Shown: positions 1-5,989 of the stretch, one piece after another | Numbering within the stretch: the stretch's first letter is position 1 | Layout: each line of letters starts with the position of its first letter | Assembly (NCBI GenBank): GCA_009908735.1 | Contig: JAAAOR010000067.1 | Location: 1 to 19,482, forward strand | DNA from: Spirochaetota bacterium | GTDB taxonomy: Bacteria; Spirochaetota; Spirochaetia; DSM-27196; PWMO01 | Length of the DNA stretch: 19,482 nucleotides | Reading direction: 5' to 3' | Position numbers and translations under genes: made by a program | Notes under the pieces: generated by a model | Databases searched by the model: none | What the model was told of the DNA's origin: nothing | What the model saw: the letters and a program-made list of their open reading frames with translations, nothing else

Positions 1-1
1 C

Positions 2-37
2 GAGCGATCCCGTGGCGGCGAGCGATCCCGTGGCGGC
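2..37 (+). repeat. Two tandem 18-bp in-frame repeats (ERSRGG x2)
   Basis: Positions 2-19 and 20-37 are identical 18-mers (GAGCGATCCCGTGGCGGC), each encoding Glu-Arg-Ser-Arg-Gly-Gly. The unit length is a multiple of three, so copy number can change without a frameshift. The array touches the window edge and may be longer. Confidence 0.85.
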
Positions 38-544
38 GAAAAGCCGCGTGCAGAGGCGGGGGCCGGCACGTCGGGTGCCGGGGCGGGCGGCGCTGACATG
101 GCGGGTTCGGGCGCCTCGAGGGGCCGCGGCAGTGAGGCCGGGAGGAGCGGCGTGGACTCCACCGCCACTCGTGGCGGCGAGAGAAAGCACCCGCAGGCCC
201 ATCATAAGCCCACGCGGCAAACCCACCACCACAAACCAACTGCCAAGACCTCGGTTGAGGACCGGCTAGAGTATTACCGGCGCAAGTACGGCGAGGATTT
301 CGAGTTAAGCGATTCTACCGCCGGGCGCTCTGCCGGCGACGGACGGCGCTCCGGCGGCGGGCGCCCCGCCGGCGGTGGCGACACGGGGAGCGGGCGCTCG
401 AGTGGCGCCGCGCGCTCCGGCGACGGGACATCGTCCGCCGGCTCTTCGGACGAGAAGTCGCAGGATTTCTCGTCGCGGGAGCGCGGCGAGGGCGAGAATT
501 CGTCGGTATGGCGGCGCATCGGCCGGATATTCGGAGGGTCTTGA
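2..544 (+). CDS. C-terminal fragment of an RGG/Gly-Ser-rich basic protein (5' end outside window)
   Basis: The reading frame is open from the left edge (first full codon at position 2) to a TGA at 542-544, so this is the tail of a longer protein and not a gene starting at the internal ATG at 98. It begins with two copies of ERSRGG. A Gly/Ala/Arg-rich linker, a His/Lys/Thr-rich basic patch and a short structured-looking segment (VEDRLEYYRRKYGEDFE) follow. Then comes a long Gly/Ser/Arg/Asp low-complexity stretch, and the protein ends in an amphipathic WRRIGRIFGGS. RGG-type disordered tails are typical of RNA-binding proteins, notably DEAD-box RNA helicases, and rpsD lies next door. That identity is a guess because no catalytic domain is in the window. 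The in-frame continuation from the edge and the lack of stops make the coding call fairly safe; the function is unknown. Confidence 0.72.
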   Translation, partial: ERSRGGERSRGGEKPRAEAGAGTSGAGAGGADMAGSGASRGRGSEAGRSGVDSTATRGGERKHPQAHHKPTRQTHHHKPTAKTSVEDRLEYYRRKYGEDFELSDSTAGRSAGDGRRSGGGRPAGGGDTGSGRSSGAARSGDGTSSAGSSDEKSQDFSSRERGEGENSSVWRRIGRIFGGS

Positions 545-569
545 CACTTTCCGGAGGCTATCATACCTT
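541..569 (+). promoter_or_regulatory. Probable rpsD promoter
   Basis: A perfect -35 hexamer TTGACA (541-546) overlaps the stop codon of the upstream gene. It is followed after 17 bp by a weak -10 TACCTT (564-569, 3 of 6 matches). A start near 576 would give a leader of about 57 nt before the rpsD ATG. The -35 and spacing are strong and the -10 is poor. Confidence 0.5.
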
Positions 570-633
570 GTGGGTTCCACAGGCTGATTACCCACGCCAA
601 TTATCTGTGTTAACGTTGTGAGGAGTTTTTTGG

Positions 634-1248
634 ATGGCCAGGAACGAGAAAGCCAAGGGTAAGATCGTGCGCCGGTTCGGCGTAAATATCTTTGGTAACG
701 TCAAATACGATCGACTGCTGAAGAAGAAGCCGAAGCCGCCGGGTGAGCCGAAGAAAGGCCGTATCCGCCAGACTGAATATGCCCGCCAGCTCGCCGAAAA
801 GCAGAAGCTGAAGTGGGCGTACGGCCTCTCCGAACGGCAGTTCCGAAACCTCTTTTATCACGCCAAGGGAATGAAGGGCGTTACCGGCACCAACATGCTC
901 GTGCTTCTCGAACGGCGTCTCGACAACGTCGTATACCGCCTCGGCATGGCTACCAGCCGGCAGCAGGCGCGACAGCTCGTCGCTCACGGGCATATTCTTC
1001 AGAACGGACGAAAGGTGACGGTTCCCTCAGCCTCGGTGCGACCCGGCGACCTTATCGGTGCGCGCGATCGCAAGGCGACTCGTGACCTTGTTCGTCACCT
1101 CATGGCGGAAAACTCCAGCCGCCCGGTTCCTCCCTGGCTTTCGATCTCCAAGGACGAGCTACAAGGTAGCGTTTCGGTCCTTCCGACCCGCGACATCATT
1201 CCGACCGTTGCCGAAGAGCAGGCGGTCGTCGAGTTCTACTCGAAGTAA
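634..1248 (+). CDS. rpsD: 30S ribosomal protein S4
   Basis: The 204-residue product has the usual S4 length. S4 is a primary 16S rRNA-binding protein that nucleates 30S assembly. Visible features are the basic N-terminal segment with YARQLAEKQKLKWAYGLSE, the linker FRNLFYHAKGMKG, and the S4 RNA-binding fold from about residue 90 (ERRLDNVVYRLGMATSRQQA, then HGHILQNGRKV). The C-terminus ends EEQAVVEFYSK. There is no cysteine anywhere, so this is the zinc-free form of S4. The start is fixed by GAGGAG at 620-625, 8 nt before the ATG. The gene stands alone between its own promoter (541-569) and a strong terminator (1276-1302), not in the usual ribosomal alpha operon. An orphan rpsD may be autoregulated, as in Bacillus subtilis, but I cannot show the S4 target here. 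Confidence 0.98.
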   Translation: MARNEKAKGKIVRRFGVNIFGNVKYDRLLKKKPKPPGEPKKGRIRQTEYARQLAEKQKLKWAYGLSERQFRNLFYHAKGMKGVTGTNMLVLLERRLDNVVYRLGMATSRQQARQLVAHGHILQNGRKVTVPSASVRPGDLIGARDRKATRDLVRHLMAENSSRPVPPWLSISKDELQGSVSVLPTRDIIPTVAEEQAVVEFYSK

Positions 1249-1275
1249 TCCTCATGCAACGCATGTGCGCGCAGC

Positions 1276-1302
1276 ACGCCTTCCTTCGGGAAGGCGTTTT
1301 TT
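1276..1302 (+). terminator. Rho-independent terminator of rpsD
   Basis: A perfect 9-bp stem (ACGCCTTCC at 1276-1284 with GGAAGGCGT at 1289-1297) closes a TTCG tetraloop. It runs directly into six Ts at 1297-1302. It lies 28 nt after the rpsD stop codon. Confidence 0.95.
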
Positions 1303-1303
1303 A

Positions 1304-1332
1304 TTGTCATTAGTCGGTAACACCTGTAATAT
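1304..1332 (+). promoter_or_regulatory. Probable metF promoter, giving a leaderless or near-leaderless mRNA
   Basis: TTGTCA (1304-1309, 5 of 6 matches) is followed after 17 bp by TAATAT (1327-1332, 4 of 6). Transcription would start at about 1339-1340, on or next to the metF ATG at 1340. The -35 begins right after the rpsD terminator T-tract. Confidence 0.5.
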
Positions 1333-1339
1333 CTGCATT

Positions 1340-2296
1340 ATGCCCACTGCTCCCGGTCGCCACAGCGGCCACTCTCACATAGCAACTGTCTTCGCCGAGC
1401 GCGAGACGACGTTCAGCTTCGAGTTTTTTCCGCCCAAGACCGATGCGGCCTGGAAACGGCTCCTGTCCTCGATGAGGGAGTTTGAGCAGCTCGGTCCCAG
1501 CTTCGTGAGCGTCACTTACGGTGCCGGAGGCACGACGCGGGAGAATACCCACCAGCTCGTGCTCAGCATCAGGGAAGAGACTAGCCTCCTCCCTGTGCCG
1601 CACCTGACCGGCGTGTGTCATTCCAGCGAAGAGGTGTGGGGAATGCTTGACGACTACGCTGCGCGCGGTATCGCCAATGTGATGGCCCTGATGGGCGATC
1701 CCCCCGCGGTCGATGCAGGGGTGGGCTGTGAGCACAGCGACTTCGAACACGCGATCGATGTCGTTCGCCTCATCCGCCGGCACAACGAAAGCGAGGCGCA
1801 TGCTGATCGTCGGGGATTCGGCATCGGAGTTGCCGGTTTTCCCGAAGGACACCCGGCGACGCCGAATCGGGTGGAGGAGATGGCGCATTTAAAGGAGAAG
1901 GTCGACGCCGGCGCCGACTACATCTGCACGCAGCTCTTCTTCGACAATCACGATTTCTATGATTTTGCCGAGCGGTGCGCCATTGCCGGTATCGACGTCC
2001 CCATCGTGGCGGGGCTCATGCCGGTGACTTCACTGCGTAGCTATCGACGCATCCCGGGGTTCGCCCTTGGCTCACGGTATCCAGCGGAGTTGCAACGGCG
2101 GATGGCGGCATGCTCAGCAGACGAGGAGGTCGCCGAAGTTGGTATCGCGTGGACTGTCGAGCAGGCCGCCGATCTCCTCGAAAACGGTGTTCGGGGACTG
2201 CATCTTTATATCCTAAACCGCGTTTCGGTGGCAAAAGAGATCTATCGGCGGCTCGGGCTGCTGCCTCGCCATGCCGATACTCAAACCGGGGAGTAG
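1340..2296 (+). CDS. metF: 5,10-methylenetetrahydrofolate reductase (MetF family)
   Basis: The 318-residue product is a full-length bacterial MTHFR, an FAD-dependent TIM barrel that reduces 5,10-methylene-THF to 5-methyl-THF for methionine synthesis. Family blocks appear in order: FSFEFFPPKTD near residue 22 (includes the conserved catalytic Glu region), FVSVTYGAGG, HLTGVCHS, NVMALMGDPP, GVAGFPEGHP, KVDAGADYICTQLFFD, PIVAGLMPVTS and, near the end, GVRGLHLYILNR. The start at ATG 1340 is the first ATG after the rpsD terminator; no Shine-Dalgarno sequence precedes it, and a -10-like element sits 7 nt upstream. An upstream in-frame extension would run back through the terminator into rpsD and is rejected. 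The next gene starts 7 nt after the stop, so the two are probably co-transcribed. Confidence 0.95.
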   Translation: MPTAPGRHSGHSHIATVFAERETTFSFEFFPPKTDAAWKRLLSSMREFEQLGPSFVSVTYGAGGTTRENTHQLVLSIREETSLLPVPHLTGVCHSSEEVWGMLDDYAARGIANVMALMGDPPAVDAGVGCEHSDFEHAIDVVRLIRRHNESEAHADRRGFGIGVAGFPEGHPATPNRVEEMAHLKEKVDAGADYICTQLFFDNHDFYDFAERCAIAGIDVPIVAGLMPVTSLRSYRRIPGFALGSRYPAELQRRMAACSADEEVAEVGIAWTVEQAADLLENGVRGLHLYILNRVSVAKEIYRRLGLLPRHADTQTGE

Positions 2297-2303
2297 GTTG
2301 GCT

Positions 2304-3608
2304 ATGCGCAAAATGCCGGTAATAAGCTCCGATCAGGAAGTCAACGATCGGATTGTTCGCATCTGCCGGAAGTTTGATAATGTATTCGAGCCTGTGTTCT
2401 TCGACGACGTGGAGCGAGCCCTCGAGTACCTCAAGTACGAGCTTCCGGAAGTAAACGTGATCAACTTCGGCGACGCCGGCGTGGACGCTCAAAGCATCCT
2501 CGATCTGATCAAGTCCGACCCGTGGCTCCACTATGGCGGCATTATCGGAGTGCACGTCGGCAGTCAAGAGAGAGAGCTTTCCGAGCAGATGCCCGACTCG
2601 AACATTATCAGTCTCATCCCCCGGGGGCAGTTCGTTTCGAGCTTCTTTCGTGTTTTGCGAATCATCGTGCAGAACCGACAGATTCTCTTTCAGCGGGGAA
2701 TACAGAGCTACCTCACCGGCAGCATCTCCGGCAATCTCGTCATGGACAATGATCCCTTCAACGTCCACACCTATGCGAATCTCGTCACCAACTTCCTCTA
2801 CAACTCCCACTACATCGATATCGAACGGAAGGAGCGATTGCACGTCGGCCTTTTCGAGATGCTCATGAACGCGGTGGAGCACGGAAACTGCGAGATCTCC
2901 TATGAGGAGAAGACCCGCTGGCTGGAGGAACACGGGGATATCATCGAGCTCATCCGCCGCAAGGCACGTGAGCCGGGGGTCCGCGACAAGCGGGTGCATT
3001 TTACCTACCGCATCACGCCGGAGCGTTCGTATTTTCGCATTCGCGATGAGGGGCGGGGCTTCGACTGGCGCTCGCGGATCGCCTCCAACTCGCAGGGGCC
3101 TAACCTGTCACTGCATGGCCACGGCATCACCATGACCAGCCACTACATAGAGCACCTGCAGTACAATGACGTGGGCAACGAGGTCTCCTTCGAACTCACT
3201 CATGAGACGCACGAGGTCAACGCGGTGCCGGGCATCTTCCAGGACCAGGAGGAGACGCCCTTTTTGGACCGGGACGTGGTATTCACCGAGGGCGAGGAAT
3301 CAAACTACCTGTACTACATTGTCGCGGGAACGCTCGATGTATACTCCGCCGGCGAGCATATTATTAGTCTCGGCCCGGAAGACATGTTTCTCGGGGAAAT
3401 GTCGTTTTTGCTCAACGACAGGCGCTCGGCTACCGTTATATCACGCGGCAGCACGAGTCTCATCCCGATCTCGAAAAACAGTTTCGTGAACGCGATAAAG
3501 GAAAATCCGCATTACGGCATATTCCTCGCCAGGCTTCTCGCGCAGCGCCTGTCAAAGCTCAATACGCGCATTGCGGGCATGAAGGACAGCGCCGCCATAC
3601 CGACCTGA
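2304..3608 (+). CDS. Multidomain regulator: degenerate receiver, HATPase (anti-sigma-kinase-like), cyclic-nucleotide-binding domain
   Basis: 434 residues in three parts. Residues 1-125 look like a response-regulator receiver fold (VISSDQEVNDRIVRIC, then EVNVINFGDAG, then GGIIGVHVGS and SLIPRG), but the usual acidic pair and phospho-Asp context are poorly kept. Residues about 175-300 form a GHKL ATPase: N-box FEMLMNAVEHGN (184-195), G1 box DEGRGFDW (248-255) and G2 box GHGITM (272-277), as in RsbW/SpoIIAB-type serine kinases. Residues about 318-405 form a CNB domain with phosphate-binding cassette LGEMSFLLNDRRSATV (363-378), keeping the conserved Glu365 and Arg374 expected for cNMP binding. 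The start at 2304 follows GGGGAG (2288-2293) by 10 nt; ATGs at 2271 and 2313 are less well placed. It is a cytoplasmic signalling protein whose partner sigma or anti-anti-sigma factor is not in the window. Domain calls are confident; the role is inferred. Confidence 0.88.
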   Translation: MRKMPVISSDQEVNDRIVRICRKFDNVFEPVFFDDVERALEYLKYELPEVNVINFGDAGVDAQSILDLIKSDPWLHYGGIIGVHVGSQERELSEQMPDSNIISLIPRGQFVSSFFRVLRIIVQNRQILFQRGIQSYLTGSISGNLVMDNDPFNVHTYANLVTNFLYNSHYIDIERKERLHVGLFEMLMNAVEHGNCEISYEEKTRWLEEHGDIIELIRRKAREPGVRDKRVHFTYRITPERSYFRIRDEGRGFDWRSRIASNSQGPNLSLHGHGITMTSHYIEHLQYNDVGNEVSFELTHETHEVNAVPGIFQDQEETPFLDRDVVFTEGEESNYLYYIVAGTLDVYSAGEHIISLGPEDMFLGEMSFLLNDRRSATVISRGSTSLIPISKNSFVNAIKENPHYGIFLARLLAQRLSKLNTRIAGMKDSAAIPT

Positions 3609-3625
3609 GACCTCGGGGGCGGCAG

Positions 3626-3653
3626 GCGCCGGTCCGGCCCCGGCGGCCGGTGC
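3626..3653. other. GC-rich inverted repeat between convergent genes
   Basis: GCGCCGG (3626-3632) can pair with CCGGTGC (3647-3653), with one G-U pair, around a 14-nt GC-rich loop. It fills most of the 49-bp gap between two convergent stop codons. There is no T-tract on either strand, so it may be a bidirectional stalling hairpin and not a classical terminator. Confidence 0.3.
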
Positions 3654-3657
3654 GATG

Positions 3658-3900
3658 TTACTCCTCGGTGTGTCGAATAGAAGCGTGGTAGCCGAGCCGA
3701 TCCACGAAGTCGCAGATTTTATCCAGGGTCTTGATGTCGCCTTCGTACTCGACCTGCACGGTACTCGTGCCGCGATCGACGAAGATATCCTGTACTCCGT
3801 CCAGCTTCTTTCCGAGATGTTCGATGGCGATACTGCATGAGGTGCAGTTGGCTCCTTCGAGATCCAGTATGGCTTTCTTCGTGTCTGTAGTCTGTTCCAT
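3658..3900 (-). CDS. Small heavy-metal-associated (HMA) domain protein
   Basis: The 80-residue protein is a single HMA/ferredoxin-like fold, the type found in copper chaperones (CopZ, Atx1) and at the N-terminus of P1B ATPases. The metal-binding loop reads EGANCTSCSIAIEHLG with Cys19 and Cys22; the usual Met of GMxCxxC is replaced (GANC). Sequence after the loop (KLDGVQDIFVDRGTSTVQVE, then KICDFVDRLGYHA) matches the beta-alpha-beta pattern ending in the typical LGY. The start at 3900 gives a compact domain; an upstream in-frame ATG at 3954 would add an unconvincing tail. No Shine-Dalgarno precedes the ATG, and a -10-like TATCTT lies exactly 6 nt upstream. No copper ATPase or metalloregulator is nearby, so the metal and partner are unknown. 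Confidence 0.88.
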   Translation of the reverse strand: MEQTTDTKKAILDLEGANCTSCSIAIEHLGKKLDGVQDIFVDRGTSTVQVEYEGDIKTLDKICDFVDRLGYHASIRHTEE

Positions 3901-3906
3901 GTTTGA

Positions 3907-3935
3907 AAGATACAAAACCCGAGCGAATCGGTAAA
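3907..3935 (-). promoter_or_regulatory. Candidate leaderless promoter of the HMA gene
   Basis: Read on the minus strand, TTTACC (3935-3930, 4 of 6 matches) is followed after 17 bp by TATCTT (3912-3907, 4 of 6). Six bases separate this from the ATG at 3900, placing the predicted transcription start on the A of the start codon. Confidence 0.4.
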
Positions 3936-3972
3936 GCTGTAGCGAAGCGGCCATGCGGCGGGCGTGCCGGAA

Positions 3973-4024
3973 ACGCGGGCTGTACGCTCACCGTTGCCTT
4001 CCCCCGCGTGCGCCTTAGTATATT
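3973..4024 (+). promoter_or_regulatory. Candidate promoter and inverted repeat upstream of the DUF3592 gene
   Basis: TTGCCT (3994-3999, 4 of 6 matches) and TATATT (4019-4024, 5 of 6) are 19 bp apart, predicting a start near 4031, only 3 nt before the ATG at 4034. A perfect 7-bp inverted repeat, ACGCGGG (3973-3979) and CCCGCGT (4003-4009), brackets the -35 element and could be an operator. The HMA gene is transcribed in the opposite direction from the same interval. Confidence 0.35.
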
Positions 4025-4033
4025 ACGCTCAGT

Positions 4034-4528
4034 ATGGATGCACGACAACTGTTCGGTTACTTCTTCAAGTTCGTAGGCGGGGCGCTCATTCTGGTGGGAG
4101 CCGTGCAGGCGATCGGCACACTCTGGTTCATGCAGCACGCGCGCGAGGTGCGTGGAACAGTCATAGGCTACGAGCGCGTCGAGGGTGCGGCACCGCCCTT
4201 TATTGGCGGGGATGCGGGTATTCTCTACTACCCGGTGGTGCTTTTCGATACCCCGACAGGGCGTCGAGTGGAGTTTACTGCGCCCGCGGGTCGCAATTCG
4301 CGGGTATACGATATTGATGATCAGGTGACCGTGCTCTACGACCCCGAGAAGCCGGCGACAAGCCGGCTCGGCTCCTCGTGGGGGCTGTGGGGGAGTACTC
4401 TTGTGTTTGCAGGCCTTGGGGCGGTCTTTGTGCTCATCGGTTTCCTGGCACCGCACGGGTTCGGTCAGGGGCGCGATGGGGGCGCGGGCATGTTCGATTC
4501 CGCCGGAGGCAACGGTCATGACACTTGA
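4034..4528 (+). CDS. DUF3592-type membrane protein
   Basis: 164 residues. A first membrane helix covers about residues 8-33 (FFKFVGGALILVGAVQAIGT). A soluble segment with the DUF3592 signature follows: YYPVVLFDTPTGRRVEFTAP, a Gly/Asn turn, then VTVLYDPEKP. A second helix covers about 118-142 (TLVFAGLGAVFVLIGFLAP), and the tail is Gly-rich. In this family the domain between the helices lies on the extracytoplasmic side; its function is not known. No Shine-Dalgarno is seen, and the predicted transcription start is almost at the ATG. The gene overlaps the next by 11 nt, so the two are translationally linked and probably act together in the membrane. Confidence 0.85.
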   Translation: MDARQLFGYFFKFVGGALILVGAVQAIGTLWFMQHAREVRGTVIGYERVEGAAPPFIGGDAGILYYPVVLFDTPTGRRVEFTAPAGRNSRVYDIDDQVTVLYDPEKPATSRLGSSWGLWGSTLVFAGLGAVFVLIGFLAPHGFGQGRDGGAGMFDSAGGNGHDT

Positions 4529-4940
4529 AGAGCAACGTCGGGTCGACGCCGAAAAATCGTCTCGTGCCTTGCCGGACATGGTCGCCGAGCTGCGCGCGGG
4601 GACGGAGCCGGTGGAGATAAGCAGACGCATCGCGGAGCATTACGAGATCGATCAGACCAAGGCATTCCGCTGGGTCCAAATCGTCGCCGAGAGCTTTGAG
4701 CGCCGACGCCGCCGAATAGCCGTGCTCGGCACCGTTCTTATCTGGATCGGCGCCCTTGTCGCTGTGGCGGGAGCGGTGCTCGCCCTGCTGGGCGTTGCCG
4801 CGCCCTCGGTCCATCCGGGACTGCTGCCCGGCTATCTCGTTCTGGTCCTGCTCGGCGCGCTGCTACTCGCCGGCGGGCTGTGGCTGGGGTTCAAGGCCCC
4901 GCGCCTCGCCGTCGTAACGGAAGACACCCTCAGCGGCTGA
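4518..4940 (+). CDS. Two-helix membrane protein with helical N-terminal domain, unknown function
   Basis: 140 residues. I do not recognise a named family. Residues 1-68 are soluble and helical, with MVAELRAGTEPVEISRRIAE then WVQIVAESFERRRRR; the segment could be a small helix-turn-helix-like or adaptor domain. Two membrane helices follow at about 70-92 (VLGTVLIWIGALVAVAGAVL) and 105-128 (LVLVLLGALLLAGGLWLG), with a short charged C-terminus. The Arg-rich stretch before the first helix suggests the N-terminal domain is cytoplasmic. The start at 4518 follows GGAGG (4505-4509) by 8 nt, inside the end of the DUF3592 gene. Its stop lies 9 bp from the convergent oppF stop, with no terminator between them. 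Confidence 0.78.
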   Translation: MTLEEQRRVDAEKSSRALPDMVAELRAGTEPVEISRRIAEHYEIDQTKAFRWVQIVAESFERRRRRIAVLGTVLIWIGALVAVAGAVLALLGVAAPSVHPGLLPGYLVLVLLGALLLAGGLWLGFKAPRLAVVTEDTLSG

Positions 4941-4949
4941 GCCGGCGGT

Positions 4950-5987
4950 TTAGGCGTGTTGGGTGTCGATTTCCTCGCGAAAGTACACCGACACGTAGTG
5001 TCCCGGCGCCACCTCCTCCATGCCGGGGCGCCCCACCTCCGGGGCGCGGCCGGCCTCCGAGTCGTGGCCGAGCTCCGCGGTCGTGGCTCCGGCGGCCGCC
5101 GCCCCCGCGTCGCCTTCCGGAAACGGGCTCACCGTCGGATCGGGGGTCTCGGCGAACTGCGTGTATGGGCTGCGGGTAATGCGCCGCGTGGGGTCGAGCT
5201 GCGGGATGGCGGCGTAGAGGTGCCTGGTGTAGGGGTGGCGTCGCTCGGCGACGAGGGTCTGCGCCGGCGCCTCCTCCATGAGGAGCCCTCGGTACATGAC
5301 GCCAATGCGGTCGGAGATGTAAGAGACAACCGCGAGGTCGTGTGCGATGAAGAGCATCGAGAGCTTGTGCTCCTCTTTCAGGCGTAGAAGAAGATTGAGG
5401 ATCTGGCCCTGAATGGAGACGTCGAGGGCGGAGACGACCTCGTCACATATGAGGAGCTCGGGCTTCGCCATGAGGGCGCGGGCGATGGCGATACGCTGTC
5501 GTTGCCCGCCGGAGAAGTCAGCCGGTCGGCGGTCGAGGTCGCCGGGTTTGAGGCCGACGTCGTTGAGAATGCGCTTTGCCTCTTCGCGCGCCTGCCTCTT
5601 CCCCGGCCAGAACGGTGAGTAACGGTAGCCGGTCAGCAGGATGTCCTCTATATTCATCCGGGGGTTCAGGGACTTTGCCGGGTCCTGGAAGATGTACTTG
5701 ACACGGTTCCTCAGAATGCTGAGGCGGTGCTTGTCGAGCTTGGGGATATCGAAAGCCTCGCCGCGACGATCGGTGAACCGCAGTTGCCCGGAATCGATAT
5801 CGTGCATTCGAATGACAAGCCGCGCGGTAGTGGTTTTCCCGCAGCCCGATTCTCCGACAAGCCCGTAGACCTCGTTCTCTCCGACAGTCAGGCTGACACC
5901 ATTGACCGCGTAGACGTAGCGTCCCACAGGCGCGAAGAAACCCGCCTGCAGATCGTAGCGCTTGTGTACGCTTTTTAGCTCGAGCAT
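4950..5987 (-). CDS. oppF: Oligopeptide-type ABC transporter ATP-binding protein (OppF position)
   Basis: 345 residues. One of the two ATPases that power the importer encoded upstream. Motifs: Walker A GESGCGKT (45-52), Q-loop Gln101 in IFQDP, signature FSGGQRQR (158-165), Walker B LLICDE (178-183, catalytic Glu183) and switch His216. The family's C-terminal segment begins at HPYTRHLYAAIPQLDP (251 on). The C-terminal extension keeps EEVAPGHYVSV, but the cysteine cluster usual in Opp/Dpp ATPases is missing, replaced by an Ala/Gly-rich insert at about 293-312. The ATG at 5987 is preceded by AAGGAG in the end of oppD and lies 2 nt after the oppD stop; an upstream in-frame ATG at 6104 is inside oppD and rejected. 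This is the last gene of the operon. Confidence 0.93.
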   Translation of the reverse strand: MLELKSVHKRYDLQAGFFAPVGRYVYAVNGVSLTVGENEVYGLVGESGCGKTTTARLVIRMHDIDSGQLRFTDRRGEAFDIPKLDKHRLSILRNRVKYIFQDPAKSLNPRMNIEDILLTGYRYSPFWPGKRQAREEAKRILNDVGLKPGDLDRRPADFSGGQRQRIAIARALMAKPELLICDEVVSALDVSIQGQILNLLLRLKEEHKLSMLFIAHDLAVVSYISDRIGVMYRGLLMEEAPAQTLVAERRHPYTRHLYAAIPQLDPTRRITRSPYTQFAETPDPTVSPFPEGDAGAAAAGATTAELGHDSEAGRAPEVGRPGMEEVAPGHYVSVYFREEIDTQHA

Positions 5988-5989
5988 GG

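Noticed and set aside
570..595. GTGGGT/ACCCAC hairpin with an alternative GTGG/CCAC stem in front of rpsD, possible S4 autoregulation switch
   Set aside because: If the TTGACA-N17-TACCTT promoter is right, transcription starts near 576 and half the stem is not in the RNA. The two ideas conflict, and the promoter is better supported.
1058..1339. Upstream extension of metF into rpsD
   Set aside because: It would cross the rpsD terminator, and MTHFR homology begins only after ATG 1340.
2016..2999. Long open frame on the minus strand across metF and the regulator gene
   Set aside because: It is antisense to two well-supported genes, shows no recognisable domain, and is explained by GC-rich codon composition.
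3719..4630. 303-codon minus-strand frame over the HMA and DUF3592 region
   Set aside because: It overlaps three supported genes and has shadow-like composition with no motif.
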